Assembly: GCA_011009095.1 (NCBI GenBank)
Contig: VTPC01090897.1
Span: forward strand, 108,732 to 172,731
Source of the DNA: Ignelater luminosus
Lineage: Eukaryota; Arthropoda; Insecta; Coleoptera; Elateridae
Reading direction: 5' to 3'
DNA: 64,000 bases
Shown one piece after another: positions 1 through 12,814 of the stretch. The stretch's first letter is position 1; each line of letters opens with the position of its first letter. Both the position numbers and the translations under genes were made by a program. Below the pieces are notes generated by a model, which saw nothing but the letters and a program-made list of their open reading frames with translations, had not been told where the DNA came from and searched no databases.

Positions 1-576
1 GTTTATAAGAAACTCGATTTAAATAACAGCTTTATATGTAGTTGACTATATTTATTTCTTTTTTTCTCTATCGTGATCATTATTCAAGACGAAACTATCT
101 AAAATATTTGTCACATATGTGTGTGTTTGTTTGTTACATTTATTTGGACTAATTCCGTTGACTGCAATGGAAAAAATCTGGAACATTTTTTTTTGATATT
201 TAAAACAAAAAAAGACAATTTCTCATGAATAGTTGAGCGAAATTAATATGACTGGAAAAAATGTTAACGACACCGCAGAATAAAACAGTTTTTTCCCAGT
301 AAGAAAATTCCTAAAAATAACAACAAAATATTTACTTCAAGATTTATTCTAGAAAATAAACCCTTCCAGATATGACTTTTAGACAATGATTATTTCTGTC
401 CAAATAGTTTTTGTCATTTATATTGTTAGACGTAGTAGAAGTAGTTCTGACTTCAATTTGTCAAAAGTATTCAAAAACAATCAAAATATTAATACTTTAT
501 TTTGTTTATTAGAAAAACAACCTTTCGCTATCATGGAAAACGATTATCAATCGTATACCGATTACCGACACAAGTC
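1..576. other. AT-rich intergenic sequence, nothing recognised
   Basis: Only short open frames, poly-A/T runs and a small GT-rich stretch near 118-135. No coding, RNA or transposon signature seen. Confidence 0.6.
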
Positions 577-1445
577 TTCAAGATGTCTAAATATCGCATT
601 CCTTAACCAAAAATCCTATGTGGCTTTTTGAAAGATTTCTTCAAATATCAATACTATTCGGTATGTTTTACCTTCTTTCTTTCTTTTCACTGGAACATTC
701 TGGTCGTCTCTAGCACAGAATAAGAGCAAAAATAATTTTGCCATGAAATCTTGTAGTAAACTCAACATCATTTGATATATTGTTTCCTTTGATTTTAAAG
801 ACTCATAAGACAAAACACTTCTGCCATGAGCATTGAAACATATTTTTGTCGACTCTACCACAGACTAAGAGTACCTAAAAAAATCACTGAGCTGGTTCCT
901 ATGATTCTTGATTATGTGATGAGTATTTAGCAAACCAGACATCTTAGGCATTTCCTTCTTTCTTTCTGCTCGATGGAGCAAAAACGAAAGACGTTAATTT
1001 CGAGTAAACAAGTAAAAGTAAACAACAAACTAAGATCGAGACCAACAAAGTCGGCCCTTTCTTTTTAATGCAATTGCATGTCCTTTCAACGACCTTCAAA
1101 TCTACATTTGCACGTTTTTTTTCAGCACAAAAACGTTTTGGGAAAAAAACATGATTTTGCCCATTTCTAGAAAATTTGTCAAGGTACTAATATTATGCTT
1201 ATTACAAGGAAGAATTGTGTTGTCTGTATTTCTGAAATAATTCTGTCCAAATTCAGAACTGGAAATGTACTTACAATGTATATCGAACACTGAAATTGGG
1301 CAAAACTTAAAAGCTTGTATAAAGAGATCATTCAAAGCGTTACCATGGGCCGAATTTGCTAGAATAGAAATATTGGCCTTCTACAGCTTTCTGTCAATTT
1401 CTAAGTAGTTGAAGCAAGCTACAGATTTGATAATCAACATGCCAA
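577..1445. repeat. Interspersed repeat, copy A
   Basis: This stretch and 4990-6370 share a series of collinear matching blocks. Examples are the shared start AGATGTCTAAA..TTCCTTAA, TTTTTGTCGACT, TTATGTGATGAGTAT, a CCTTCAAATC block, a block ending ATTCAAAGCGTTACCAT, and a final block reading roughly AGATTTGATAAT. Order is the same in both copies and there is no conserved reading frame, so this is an old non-coding or fully decayed element rather than a gene. Copy A is shorter than copy B. The family is not recognised. Confidence 0.65.
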
Positions 1446-4400
1446 ATACGATTGAGAATCAAAATCCTAAAATATTCCTCTTTCGCTATAATAAGTAATA
1501 AGTCCAAAACAAGAAGATATATCGAACCAGAGATTTTATTGTGTTTTTCAGTCAAGAATAACAACGCCTATATTGTCCTATATTATTCTTCAAGGGTTAT
1601 TCCCAAAATCTTTACGTTCTATCATAGTCATTGTCTAACTCTCTATACCTGTTTAAAAATCATGAATCAGAACTCAAGATTGTTTGAAATGTAATAGGTT
1701 GTATTTGATTAAGGTGAAGGTTCTTTCAGAATTTAGTATGAGGCAGAGATGAATACCAATTTTGCAGAAATTTTGATGGATTATGAAGAATTAGGTGTAT
1801 CTGTGAATGAACCTTTTTCTGAACTAAACGAAGTCGTATCAAGATTTTTTTTATAGAATGAAATTAAATCAAGTTTCTTATGCTTAATTGGCAAGTTTGT
1901 ACATGTCTACCATTAGTAATTAAATTCCTCAATAACATAACATCTTTAGTTGGCTAATGGAACCCTCACTAATTTTTTTTCTTAAAGGCTTTTTAGAATG
2001 ATGGTTTGCTCGAGTAAATCATTGCTTCTGTATAACTCCATAAAAGAAAATCCTATACATTGGTGAGGAAAAGAATTCCGAAAAGATTACAAGAAGAAAA
2101 TTAGAAAACATTTCCAGATATCAATAGAACAAGTAAAAGCTACCAAAGATTTGGCACAAGCTTACATTCCATAGTACTAAATTGAATTTTTTTAGGTTCT
2201 TCCAGGTGTAAAAACCATTTCCGATTTCTGCAATAGTTTTTAAGTTTAACGGCCTATATTCAAGACTTCCTTTATATTATCTGTAGACTGTACTATTGGG
2301 ATATATAACGGAAAGCGGATCGTCTTTTTGAATTCCTTTCTTTCTGGACAATGCAAAATTGTGATGCACTAACAACTGGGTAAACTTCGATCAAAAACAA
2401 TTAATCTTTTAATGCGCGAGCATATTCTAGATTACATTACAAACAAGTTGGAGCAGAAAAGAGATGGAGTATTACACTTTCAAGGCGGTGTTTTGAATGA
2501 CGGCTTGAAAAATAAACCGACAACTACGTCAATAAAAAATGCACCCAAATCCAGAACGACAAAAACTTGTGAATTTATTTAATAAAGCCAAATATTTCCT
2601 TGGTGTCTCGATTATGTTGCAAAAAAAGAGAAAGACAAAAAAGTTGTTGCTCATATTGTTCAAATTACCGATATAGCGGCACAACATTAAGCCTGGGAAA
2701 ATAACTAAATTTGCTACCATATCACTTTTTTATAATTCCCACTTTAGAACGAATCTCACATTTAATCAGCGCCGAAAAAAAAATCGTAACAACCTAAGAA
2801 AGCAAATCATAGACATGAGGATCCAATTAACACTTGAGAAGATTTTTTTTTGCTATACTCGTGTCCAGTTTCGTATGTATACACATTTACTTGTCAAATA
2901 TAACAGATACAAGATCACTACTAATGACGATGTAGCTTGACCACACTAAACTCAAAATATAATACAGCGTCCGGCAAAAACATCGTTACATTTTGTAATT
3001 CGTGTATGTTGTGTGTGTTCGCACCGCTCCTTTTAAAATGCCTTGATAATACGCTCACATTTTAATGGCTTTGTAATCCGAGGCTTTCAAAGCCATTTAG
3101 TCTTTTATCTGTTTTATCCTGTATTTTATCTCTATATATTTTAAAGTGTCACTCAGGTGCACGAAGTTTCAATCCGCGTTATATATATACTCTCTTTCTC
3201 TTCGCGCAACTCTTTAATAATATCATGCGAACCTTGGACGTCAATTTAAAACAATTTTGTTATAAATAAAGCTCATGATGTACTAATCAGTGCAGCTGTA
3301 AAATTTCCAAGAAAACATTTATTAACATACATGTACATTGTACGTACATAATTTCATTTTCCCGAATGGCATTATTAAACATTATGATCATTGCTGCGCA
3401 ATGATGATTGTTAAAATCTATTAAGATGATGACGTTATTTTATTGTAAATTGAAACATAACAAAAAAGGGGATGGTAATTAAATTTGTGGTCATGATTTA
3501 AACAATTGTTCGATTGATTGAATCTAAATGAGTTCGTTCGTATTACAAGACTGGAACGATTGTTCAGCAAAATCGCCTCCTACCATTCTTTCAATTTTAT
3601 TACGTCCATGTCCATTGTCCTACCTTAACCTACGTGGTCTGTTATAAAAACAACAATAAGAATCGTTGAAATGGTCTGTGGTATTGGTAAGACATTTAGA
3701 TTAATGATTTATCACAGAGTGGCATTAGAGAGCGGTTCATAGTGCGCCTACGGGCAACACTGTAGGTATAAATTACATGGCCAGTCTCGACCGAACAGAC
3801 TTTTATTATGTGCCTTTTATTAAAGTAATACGAGCGCGCGCCCCGTACCTCTATCATGATCAATTTTATAGTTGCGTTTTGATTGCATTATGCCTTTGAT
3901 TTAGTAATAAAATTGTACATGGCTACACTCTCGTAAATCAAAAAGTGCTCTCTGTTTACAATTTATTACGATGAATACGTATTTATGTAATCATTATCAT
4001 CAAAAAATTATAGTAAATGAAGTATAACCTTAAATTATGTTCCGCTTAACAATTGGTAACGACCGTAATAATTCAAGAACAATTGTTCGTTTATTATACA
4101 AAGTTGAAATTTCCTCTACTGTTTGAAAACGGTTACAATTATAAAACATCTTCCTTCCTTGTCTTTTTAGAATTCAAAACGTATAATTTAACAATGTATA
4201 CGTTATTTCAGAACACGTCTGTTTACTAAGAGTTTGGAAATTGTTCTTTCTGAATATTATTATCAAATGGTGCTTTTGGTTACTATTTCAAGATGTGATG
4301 GGTACTATTAATTAAAATCATGAACACTTTTAGGGTTCGTATTTCGACCTTCGGCCTTCTATCTGGGTGTACACCAATCACGACCCTCTAAAATGGAGTC

Positions 4401-4989
4401 AGTCATTCGAACTACTTTACACAAAAGGTAAATGTAAAATCATTTTATAATTACTGCACTGACATTTTGACTTTTAGAAACTGCCCCCTTAATGTCAGAT
4501 TTCCACAATTTATTTTAGCTTACACTGACCGAACACTATTAATTTGACTTGCTTTGTTAACTTCTTAGATAATCCATGGCAGTTTCCTAAAATTGATGAC
4601 GCACACTTAAACTATTTGTTTTTGGCAAGGCATATCTTTCTTCATCAGATCTTGCAATTCAAATGTAACTTCTATCAACCATTTTAGCTCATTCAGTCAT
4701 TGAGAGAAGAGAAACCACCGAATGTCATTTCTAGACCGAAGAGTTTGGCAGGTCGTGTGGGTACATCCAAGATTGGACGATATGGTGGAGGGTGGATGTG
4801 ATTATCGCGTTCTCTCTTCAGTTCTCCCAAACCAAAGAACCTTCATAATTTATATTTGACAGGATGTTCAGGATTTCTGAACTAAAATCAAACAAATATT
4901 GAAAACACGGGGAACGTTTGTCAAAGTACCTGTCATTTTGGTCAAATATTATACTCAATGGCGCCGATTACTTATTCTTGGTAGAAATC
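1446..4989. other. Intergenic, no gene seen
   Basis: AT-rich, with short open frames only. A slightly CpG-richer patch at about 3720-3860 (includes CGAGCGCGCG) stands out from its surroundings but has no supported function. Confidence 0.55.
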
Positions 4990-6370
4990 CCCAAGATGTC
5001 TAAAATTTGTATTCCTTAAACCAAAGAATTTATATGGCCATTTAGCAGATTTCTTCAAACATCAATACAATTTGTTATGTTCTGGCTTCTTTCACACTTT
5101 TCAGCAACTCATAGATGAAAGGCTCAGTTTCTATAAGGGTTGGGATATTTTGATTCTAATATAGAGGAAGATAAAATAGAATCGTCTGAAAAAAATTACT
5201 TTCGTATGAAATCTTCAGAACTTAACAGTGTTTGATGTTTGGTTTCTTTGAGCTTATATTTTTGTCGACTAGAATATAAGTAAAGGGTGTCTATTACTTG
5301 ATTCTCAAATTACAGTTTTTAGTATTTTGGCTTTTTCAAGTCTCAGAAATCGTCAAGTTGGTTTCGATAAGTTTTGAATATGTGATGAGTATCTTGGATA
5401 CTTCTGTCTTTCTTTCTGATGAAGAAAAATAATTTTGGCCAATTTGTCAAAAATTGCAGAAACAAAATTCTTGTAGCAAGTCACAGTCGTGTAAGATTTA
5501 ATTAAATCTAAAAACTCATGGTTTTCGAACCTATCGAGTTTTTCAAGTTATACTAATGGTGTTTGACATCAGTTGGACTGTTTGGATCAATTAAGCTGGA
5601 GACTAATAGAACTACAGTTGTCTGTATGTCCCTTCAGTGACCTTCAAATCAATCGTCAAGATGGTTTCAATCACTTCTAAAAAGTCTGTAATGGTACCAA
5701 TATTGTTCGTCTATCCAAGATTTAGAAATAAGACCATCAAAAACAAGAATTCTACTGTTCAACGAACTCCGAAAGAGTCGTTACTGAATTTGCGAAGTCT
5801 GTCCGCATTTTTTGTCAAATTTTGAAATTTTGACTTCAGATTTGGATTCGACATCAAAAACTAAAGACAACGTGGTGTCTTCGTTTTTTGATAACTCTTC
5901 GGGAACATGGTCAAAATGGCCGCCAAAAAAAGGAAAATTTTCAAAACATTTTTTTTACTTTAGAATCGTATTCTACATCAAGAAATAAGAGAAGCATATA
6001 ATTTTAGTTTTTTGATATCACCTCGAGAACATGGTCAAAATGGCCTCCAAGATTTGAAAAAAGTAACAAAATAAAATTCGTTGTGATTATGCTTTGCATT
6101 CCCAGATGTTTTAATCTGCAGAATGATTATGTCTAAATTCAGAATTGGAAATATAGTCAAAAACGCTATATAGCCAATACTATTTTTGTTAAGATTGGGC
6201 GAACTTTAAATATGATTTAATAAAATTTAAAAATTCGCAGAAAAATATCATTCAAAGCGTTACCATAAGAGAAATTCTTTAGAAACGAAAAACCAGCTTT
6301 CTGCGGCTTTCAGTCTCTAAATACAATTCTCATGTAGTTGAAATAGGCTATAGATTTGATAATGAGCAAA
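4990..6370. repeat. Interspersed repeat, copy B, with an internal duplication
   Basis: Second, longer copy of the repeat at 577-1445, in the same orientation. It contains a local duplication that copy A lacks: two units at about 5832-5955 and 5956-6055 share the pattern TTTTTTGAT..C..CG.GAACATGGTCAAAATGGC. The extra length of copy B is partly explained by this duplication. No transposase or reverse transcriptase motif is visible. Confidence 0.6.
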
Positions 6371-9300
6371 CACAATGGTGTTATTATAAACTCAAAAAGC
6401 ACGAATTTAGTTATTACAAATAATCCTCTTATGAAAGTTTATCTTATGTAATTCCAAAAACAATATACCAACTTTGCGTAATAAACTTTTGTAAACCGCT
6501 CAAATAATATTCAGCTTCTACCTAATGTCTACCAACGCAAAGTTTCATGCTTCGGGATGGACAAATTTGGCAGGAACAATGGGTACCCTACATTTTTCTT
6601 AATCCCTTTGTCATGAAAAAGCCGCTTTTTTTAAGTCAGCAGATGTCTTGAATGTTCTAGGAAACCTATTTGAACAGTCTTCAACTATTTTATTTAATTT
6701 GGAGCATTTGGAAAATTAGAACCTGAAAGCACAACAGAAACTTACAATGGCAAAAAAAAAACCTTTCGAAGCCAAAAATGATTTTTGGCAATTATTGTCG
6801 AACAACATCTAATTCTTATGTTTCAAGTCCAAATAAACAAATTGAGACAAGAAAAGGTTTTGGCCTATTATGATGATACCAAAACAAAACATTTCCTCCT
6901 GTTTATTGAGCTACTAGTCGAGTTAGCGCCATAGTTTGCTTTAGCGTAACTTTCTTCCTGGTCTGAGTTAAATGATTTTTTTCCTAATATTTATGTTAAA
7001 AGCTTGCTTCTTCCTTGTCAAGATTCTCTTCTACCAAGAGCTCAGATATGCTTCAAGGTTGTTCCCTTGTAAGCAGAAATGGCTTTTATGTCTATAAGCA
7101 ACAGAAACACAGAACTTTCTTATTTTGGCAAAACAGACCGTTATCAATATCGTTACGCTCCTATTTTATCAATTTTTTTTTAATTTCTTGTACTTTTTCC
7201 ATAGCAAATTATACAGCATATCGTTTATAAAAGCATAATACAGATGTTTCAAGATTGTACTTTGGGGAAAAAAGGATTTGGAAATAATATCGAAAGCAAA
7301 TAAGTAATGAAAATCTGTAAAACATAAACACGAATTGCAATTGTAAGCATACAACCACAGTCATAATCAACACCGTTAAATTAAGGTAATCCAATATCCG
7401 GTAAATTCACTACTGCAATTTAAACACCACTTTCGCAAGAATGTCAGAAGAAGAATGTTTCATACAATTTTATTTTGCTAATGTGTATTGAAATATAGTA
7501 ACAATCTTGGTTACTATGTTTAAGCTTGCGGTATCTTGTTATCTTTAAGACTTTTTCACCGCTTTTATTAAATCTTACATAATAAGAATTTAATTAAAAT
7601 AAAATTACGTATTCATTCATTTTAGATGTAATCAGATTCAAAGTAAGTTTTTCTATCTCGGAAATTTTTTTAAAATCTTCTAAGAACGAAATTAACGTGA
7701 ATAACCGGTTCAATTTTTATAAACTTAAAAGTCAATACTTTCTTGGTAAAATCGCTGAGTAACCAAAGAGTATTTTAGGAAATAAACGATCTAGAGACGT
7801 TTTTCGAGCAAGTCACTATACACATTCTTTTATATTACCTGGTCAATTACAAACTCCCCGGGCCTCGAATAACATCTTAGACACGCCAACGCCTTCAATA
7901 ATAACGATGAGATATACAAGAAACTCGCCTTGAGCTCGAGTTCTGTTTTAAATTATGTATAAATTACCATGATATGGTTAAAGTGGACAGCAGAATAAGG
8001 CTATAAATAAATAAAACATTAATAATATATTAGTTTTTTGATCTAGACTTGCTAATACACATGGCGATCTCATTTTATATGTTAGCAGTTATGCCCAAAT
8101 CATCGAACGTGTGTTGTAGGAGCTACGGCTTGTCATGATTAAAGTAGCAATTACGAACGGTAGACAAATGAGGTGGAAGTTCTTTACATTTTTTCTCATG
8201 AGTAGAAATGAAATGTTTTCTAGGATTCAATTTTAAGATTAATATCCGTATTTATTTGAAACACGCAATATATCGAAGACAAATTCTTGGTTTTGAAAAA
8301 AGTCATAGCCGGGAGAAGTTTAATTTAAAAATAGCGCCTAATGACATTTCTCCGAGATTATAAGAACAGTTTTAATCAATGTGAAAAAACAAAATTGCTT
8401 CAGCATAACAGAATTCGTTTTTAAGCGCCGTCACGCTGTATAAGTGAATCAAATAGACAGATAATTCCCTCTTAGTTTTTTCAAGCTTGACCACTGCATC
8501 ATTATTGTAGTCACCGATAGGGATCAAAAGCAGCCATAATGTGGATGTGAAGGTGGAGGTTAAAAGTTTATTGGTTGTTTGAGCCCACTAACCAAATCAC
8601 TAAAAGCTTTTTTATATAACCATTTGATCGTTATGAGAAACCGATCGTGAATCCAACTCGACCTTCCTAGATTTATCTCCATGTCTTTATGCTAATGTGG
8701 ATTCTTTCAAGATTGTTCTCGGATTATACAATGGTAAATCACTTTTTATTGTGTCTGTTTTTTGTTCTCTGAAAAATCATAATGTTAACAATGGAGTCGG
8801 TTAGTTATAAATACAAAAAATGGTGATATAATTAAGGCCCATTTGCAAACGTTTTCTTTTGCATTATTACATTAAACTGGTTTATTTAAAACATGGAATG
8901 TATAATTATCCAATTTTCTTGAAATATATTCGTGTTTGCTGTCAATTTTACCTAAAACGTCTCATTTTTGTTCTTAAATTGTAGTTATTGCTTTCAAAAG
9001 GGAATTTTTGCCTGAAATATTACAAATTCTTCACGGTTATTATAAAGAAATATTTTAAAACTTAATTGATCCAAAAAGAACTACCACGTTGATGGGATCT
9101 CAAATCTGTTTACCTGGTAGACGAATTTTAATTCGCTTCGTTGAAAAAAGGTACAAAACCGATCGGTGAGATCGAACAGAATGTTGAACATTTAATTGTA
9201 ATGTAAAATTAATAGAACCAACTCGTGCCAATATTAATCTTTTTAATTTAATGAAACGAAGGCTACAAGGCAAGACATTTCCGGGTGTCGTAATAATAAT

Positions 9301-10052
9301 GCGAGAAGCGAGATCACATCTCGCTAGTTGCAAATTTATAACGGTCACGGACTATGTTTGTGTTAGCTAAGCCAGATGTTTTTCTGTAATCCGATTTCTA
9401 TTGTTATTTAGTTCTTTTGATTTTCTGAAATAAGAATGATTGAGAAATTGATTTTTTGTAGTTATTTTCTCTCTAGTTTGACCTTCATTGGGATTTTGTC
9501 TTATGTTAAAGAAATGCGTTGTTTCAATTGAGTGTGTAACATAAAGAATGTGTTATAACCTCAACATTGGAATTTCCAAGTATGTTTCTATTTCTTCACC
9601 CTAAATTAGCATCTTTCCTGTTAAGTCGAAAAGATACTTTTATGGATTGTATTGTTAAGTTTCTTTTTGGAAGAACCTGAAGATGCAACCAATTCGCTTT
9701 CCATTTTACTAGCATACGAAACCAAGATAGCTAAGCCAAAATCTTCCTTAAAGACAAAAAAGATTGTCTAGGTGCCCATCAAGAAATCCAAGACGTCGAT
9801 ATTCGAAAAAGCCAAATGCTACCGCAGCATAGATAATGAGACGAAAAAAGCTTCAAAAAAGAGTGTCTGTTCAGCAATAGATACACAACTATGAAACTTT
9901 TTAAAAGGGGTAGTTTGGCATTGAGCTAACCAAGAGCGATTGGTTTTGCATGCCTTAATTATCCAAATATATTAAGATATTCTAGAAAAACTTCCAATCA
10001 CATTTTCAGCTGGCTACAGCTGTACATCATGCATATTTGAGATTTCAAGCTG
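6371..10052. other. Intergenic, no gene seen
   Basis: Low-complexity AT-rich DNA. The only structured element noticed is a short perfect hairpin near 9305-9322 (GCGAGAT, 3-nt loop, ATCTCGC). Confidence 0.5.
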
Positions 10053-10595
10053 CTACCTCAACAGACGCCGATATTCCTTGTGATTTTGCATAAATCTTTT
10101 TATACAGAGATATGGTATCAAAACTGCAGACTTGAATTTTGGAAAATCTTTAATTGGAATGTGTGGTAATTCCCAAAACCTACGACGACGCGACGGTATG
10201 AATTTTATCCACCGATCGTCTTTTGGTATTACATTTTTTGATTCCAAAGAGGCTAGCAATCCTTTAGACAAGTGAATCTGATCTTTTTTGCGTCTAACTG
10301 CTAATATTTATATCTTGATTGTCAAACGATTCAGATAATTTTGAAGATTTTCGTAAATTTTGTAATTTCGCTCCAACCTGAATCGGTGTAATAACCGTAT
10401 TTTGTTTTTGAGCAACAAGCTTTTCCGTTGATAATGAGCCCACGGGCAGCCTAAGTACGCATGCCAAATTTCATCTTCCCACCTTTTCTCGCTATTGTTT
10501 TTTTCCATCAAATTTGAAAATCTCCCAACGCCTATGGAACTAAAGTCAAGTTTAGATAGCTCAAGACAATGCCGAGGAACCCCAAAAAGCATCAT
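10053..10595 (-). pseudogene. Unidentified protein-like relic, minus strand
   Basis: Two open stretches of about 95 and 72 codons (10595-10308 and 10271-10053) lie in the same minus-strand frame, so together they behave like one decayed reading frame of about 180 codons. The first has a plain ATG start, with a stop codon directly upstream. The protein text is rich in Trp, Arg and aromatic residues, for example WEDEIWHAYLGCPWAHY and RRRRFWELPHIPIKDFPKF, and looks more like real protein than random AT-rich translation. I do not recognise the family. It could come from a mobile element or from a host gene. No introns, terminal repeats or poly-A tail were identified around it. Confidence 0.4.
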
Positions 10596-12511
10596 TCAAA
10601 TTCCTCGATTCCGAGTATGTTTTTTCGAGCGGTCTCCTTCCTTCTACCGGGGAAGGGGATGACAATTCATGATCCCTGTTGGACCCTAGGGGGTCATATA
10701 TGCAAAAGCCATCAAGCCTTAATGGTTTTAAAATCTAGAAAATGAGTATGCCGAAAAAAGGCCGTTTTTAGCCCTTTGATGCTTGCGTTCTCCAAGCCTA
10801 AGTGGTAATTAATAAAATCCTCTTAAATAAAGCAAAATGAAATGAAGTCGAGATAATTAGTGTTATGAGTAAAGAAATGATAATTCTTGTGCGTCTTAGC
10901 CAACATTAGCCCATGAGCAAGTTTTATCCTTAAAGATTGAAAAACATTGCGATTAATTTCGTCATCATTTTGTGGCATAAGTTTAATCAGCATAACTACA
11001 GTTCCTGGGCAAAAGCAATACGTCATTTGGGCAAAGCATTGAAAGACGAAGGAACGTACCAAGTGGAAGTGATGAAAAGAGTCTCAAAGCTAAAAGATTC
11101 AAATTAGTTTTTAAAAGACAATCTGTTGAGAGCGATTACTATAAAGAATCCACGTTAGATGGTAAGGAAGATAGCACACAGCAGACAGTTAATTTTGGAA
11201 CAATTTCCAGATACCTTAAACATTACTATTTAATAAATCGTCCGAGTATTCAGAAGAATCACCCTTAAACTCGTATTACAAGACATAATGTTTTATCATG
11301 CTTGCATTCAGCAGGACACTCTGGATTTACGCAAACCGACCAATTCAACAAAACTAGAAGAAGTACGCTAAAATTAAAGCAAAAAAAAGACCAAAGTATA
11401 TTGGTTTATAGAAAAAGTCCAGTCTAACTTAGTTTTTTCGCTCTTCCATTGTTCATCGTAGCATGTACCACAAGAACAGACTTCTTTCAAATTAGGCCCT
11501 TTGGGGAAACCTAAAATTTATTTTGTTCAGCTAAGGCGATTTGTAGCATTTTAAAGAAGGGGCCTGATAAAATTCATCTTCCTTATTTTTTCAGTGAGTT
11601 AATTCTTTTTTGACTGAAACCATAAGAATGTTTCTGCGTCTTCTTTTTTTTTGTATTGTTAGCAGAAAGCTTGATCAGAATTCAGTTTTACTTCTAATTC
11701 TAGTTTCTATGTCCTAACTGTCTTGGGTTGATTGATTGCATCTGTAACAACATTCTGTACAATTAATTTTTTATGATTAAATGGCAGGTTTTTACCATTT
11801 CTCACATTTGCTAGTTGTTTTTAGTTTTTTACTTACAATTTGTCTTGCCCACAAAAGCCGCCAACTGACTAGTCAAGTGCATTTGGAATTACATTTTTTT
11901 AGAGGTTATGTTTAACTGGTTCTTCTGCATTGTTTGTTTTTGACATGAACAAGGAATAAGAACACGACTAAAACAATTTATGTCAATATATCGTCATTAT
12001 CTTTATGATAATGACTTTTTTCATCGATGTCTCGTGGAAGGATTAAGCAGGTAAAAGAAATATTAACGAGTTATTTAAACTAATGTTCCTGGTGGAAAAA
12101 AGGATATCTATAATATGCACCACGTGCATCTCTCGATTCTTATACAACTAATCCAGAAAAGACATTCAGGGCACACATAAAAGAAAATGCAAATATCTTC
12201 TAGGATCTCGTGTGTTAGTCACAATACTACGTCTTAAGTCGTTGTATATAATTGAATGCACACCGCAGGCAACTGCACACAAATGCAACCCACTCACTCT
12301 CTCTTCTGGTCAGTGGACACGAGGCAAGCAGCCTTCACGTCTTGGATAAATTATACACTTTATTATCAATTCGCCTCCATTTCGCATAAATCGGATCAGA
12401 AATAGCTGCAACGTGGCTCCGACTGGGAGGTTTGTATTTAAAAAAAGTCCCATAGCAAAGCCAGCACGCCTACGTATAATAGCTTTAAGAGTTATGCACG
12501 CCGCGATTTGA
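10596..12511. other. Intergenic, no gene seen
   Basis: No feature supported. The stretch around 12290-12511 is less AT-rich than its surroundings and leads into the open frame described next. Confidence 0.45.
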
Positions 12512-12814
12512 ATAAAATATAGTTTATATGATCCTACAAGGGCTCCACCCTGCATCGTTAAAAGCCATTGTCATGTTGATATTTCTGTTACCACCCGCTT
12601 GCAAGAAATTGTGGACGAAAAGCTGTGTCATTATGGGTTGGATCCTTCTCGACCCACCATTAATATCACCGAAAACAAAGAGCCGTTTAAAAGCTTTCTT
12701 CTTAATGTACACGTCGGATATCATCGTGTTCGTTGCATTACATCACAGATAAGCCCCGTCATCATCGCGTGCTTTGTCAAATCGCGTAAAGCTGTAAGAA
12801 CACGGAAGGATTAA
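12512..12814 (+). other. Protein-like open stretch without an ATG, unidentified
   Basis: The frame is open for 100 codons from the stop at 12509-12511 to the stop at 12812-12814 and contains no methionine codon, so it could only be an internal exon or a relic. The central part reads as plausible protein, for example RLQEIVDEKLCHYGLDPSRP followed by TINITENKEPFKSFLLNVHV. Base composition here is more balanced than in neighbouring DNA. An overlapping frame (ATG at 12528) gives a Lys/Leu-rich translation that looks less natural. No splice sites were confirmed and the family is unknown. Confidence 0.35.

Noticed and set aside
7169-7394. Overlapping minus-strand frames with many aromatic residues
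   Set aside because: Phe/Tyr/Leu-rich translations of AT-rich DNA with no domain.
9303-9325. Short hairpin considered as an RNA structure or terminator
   Set aside because: A 7-bp stem in eukaryotic intergenic DNA is expected by chance and has no supporting context.
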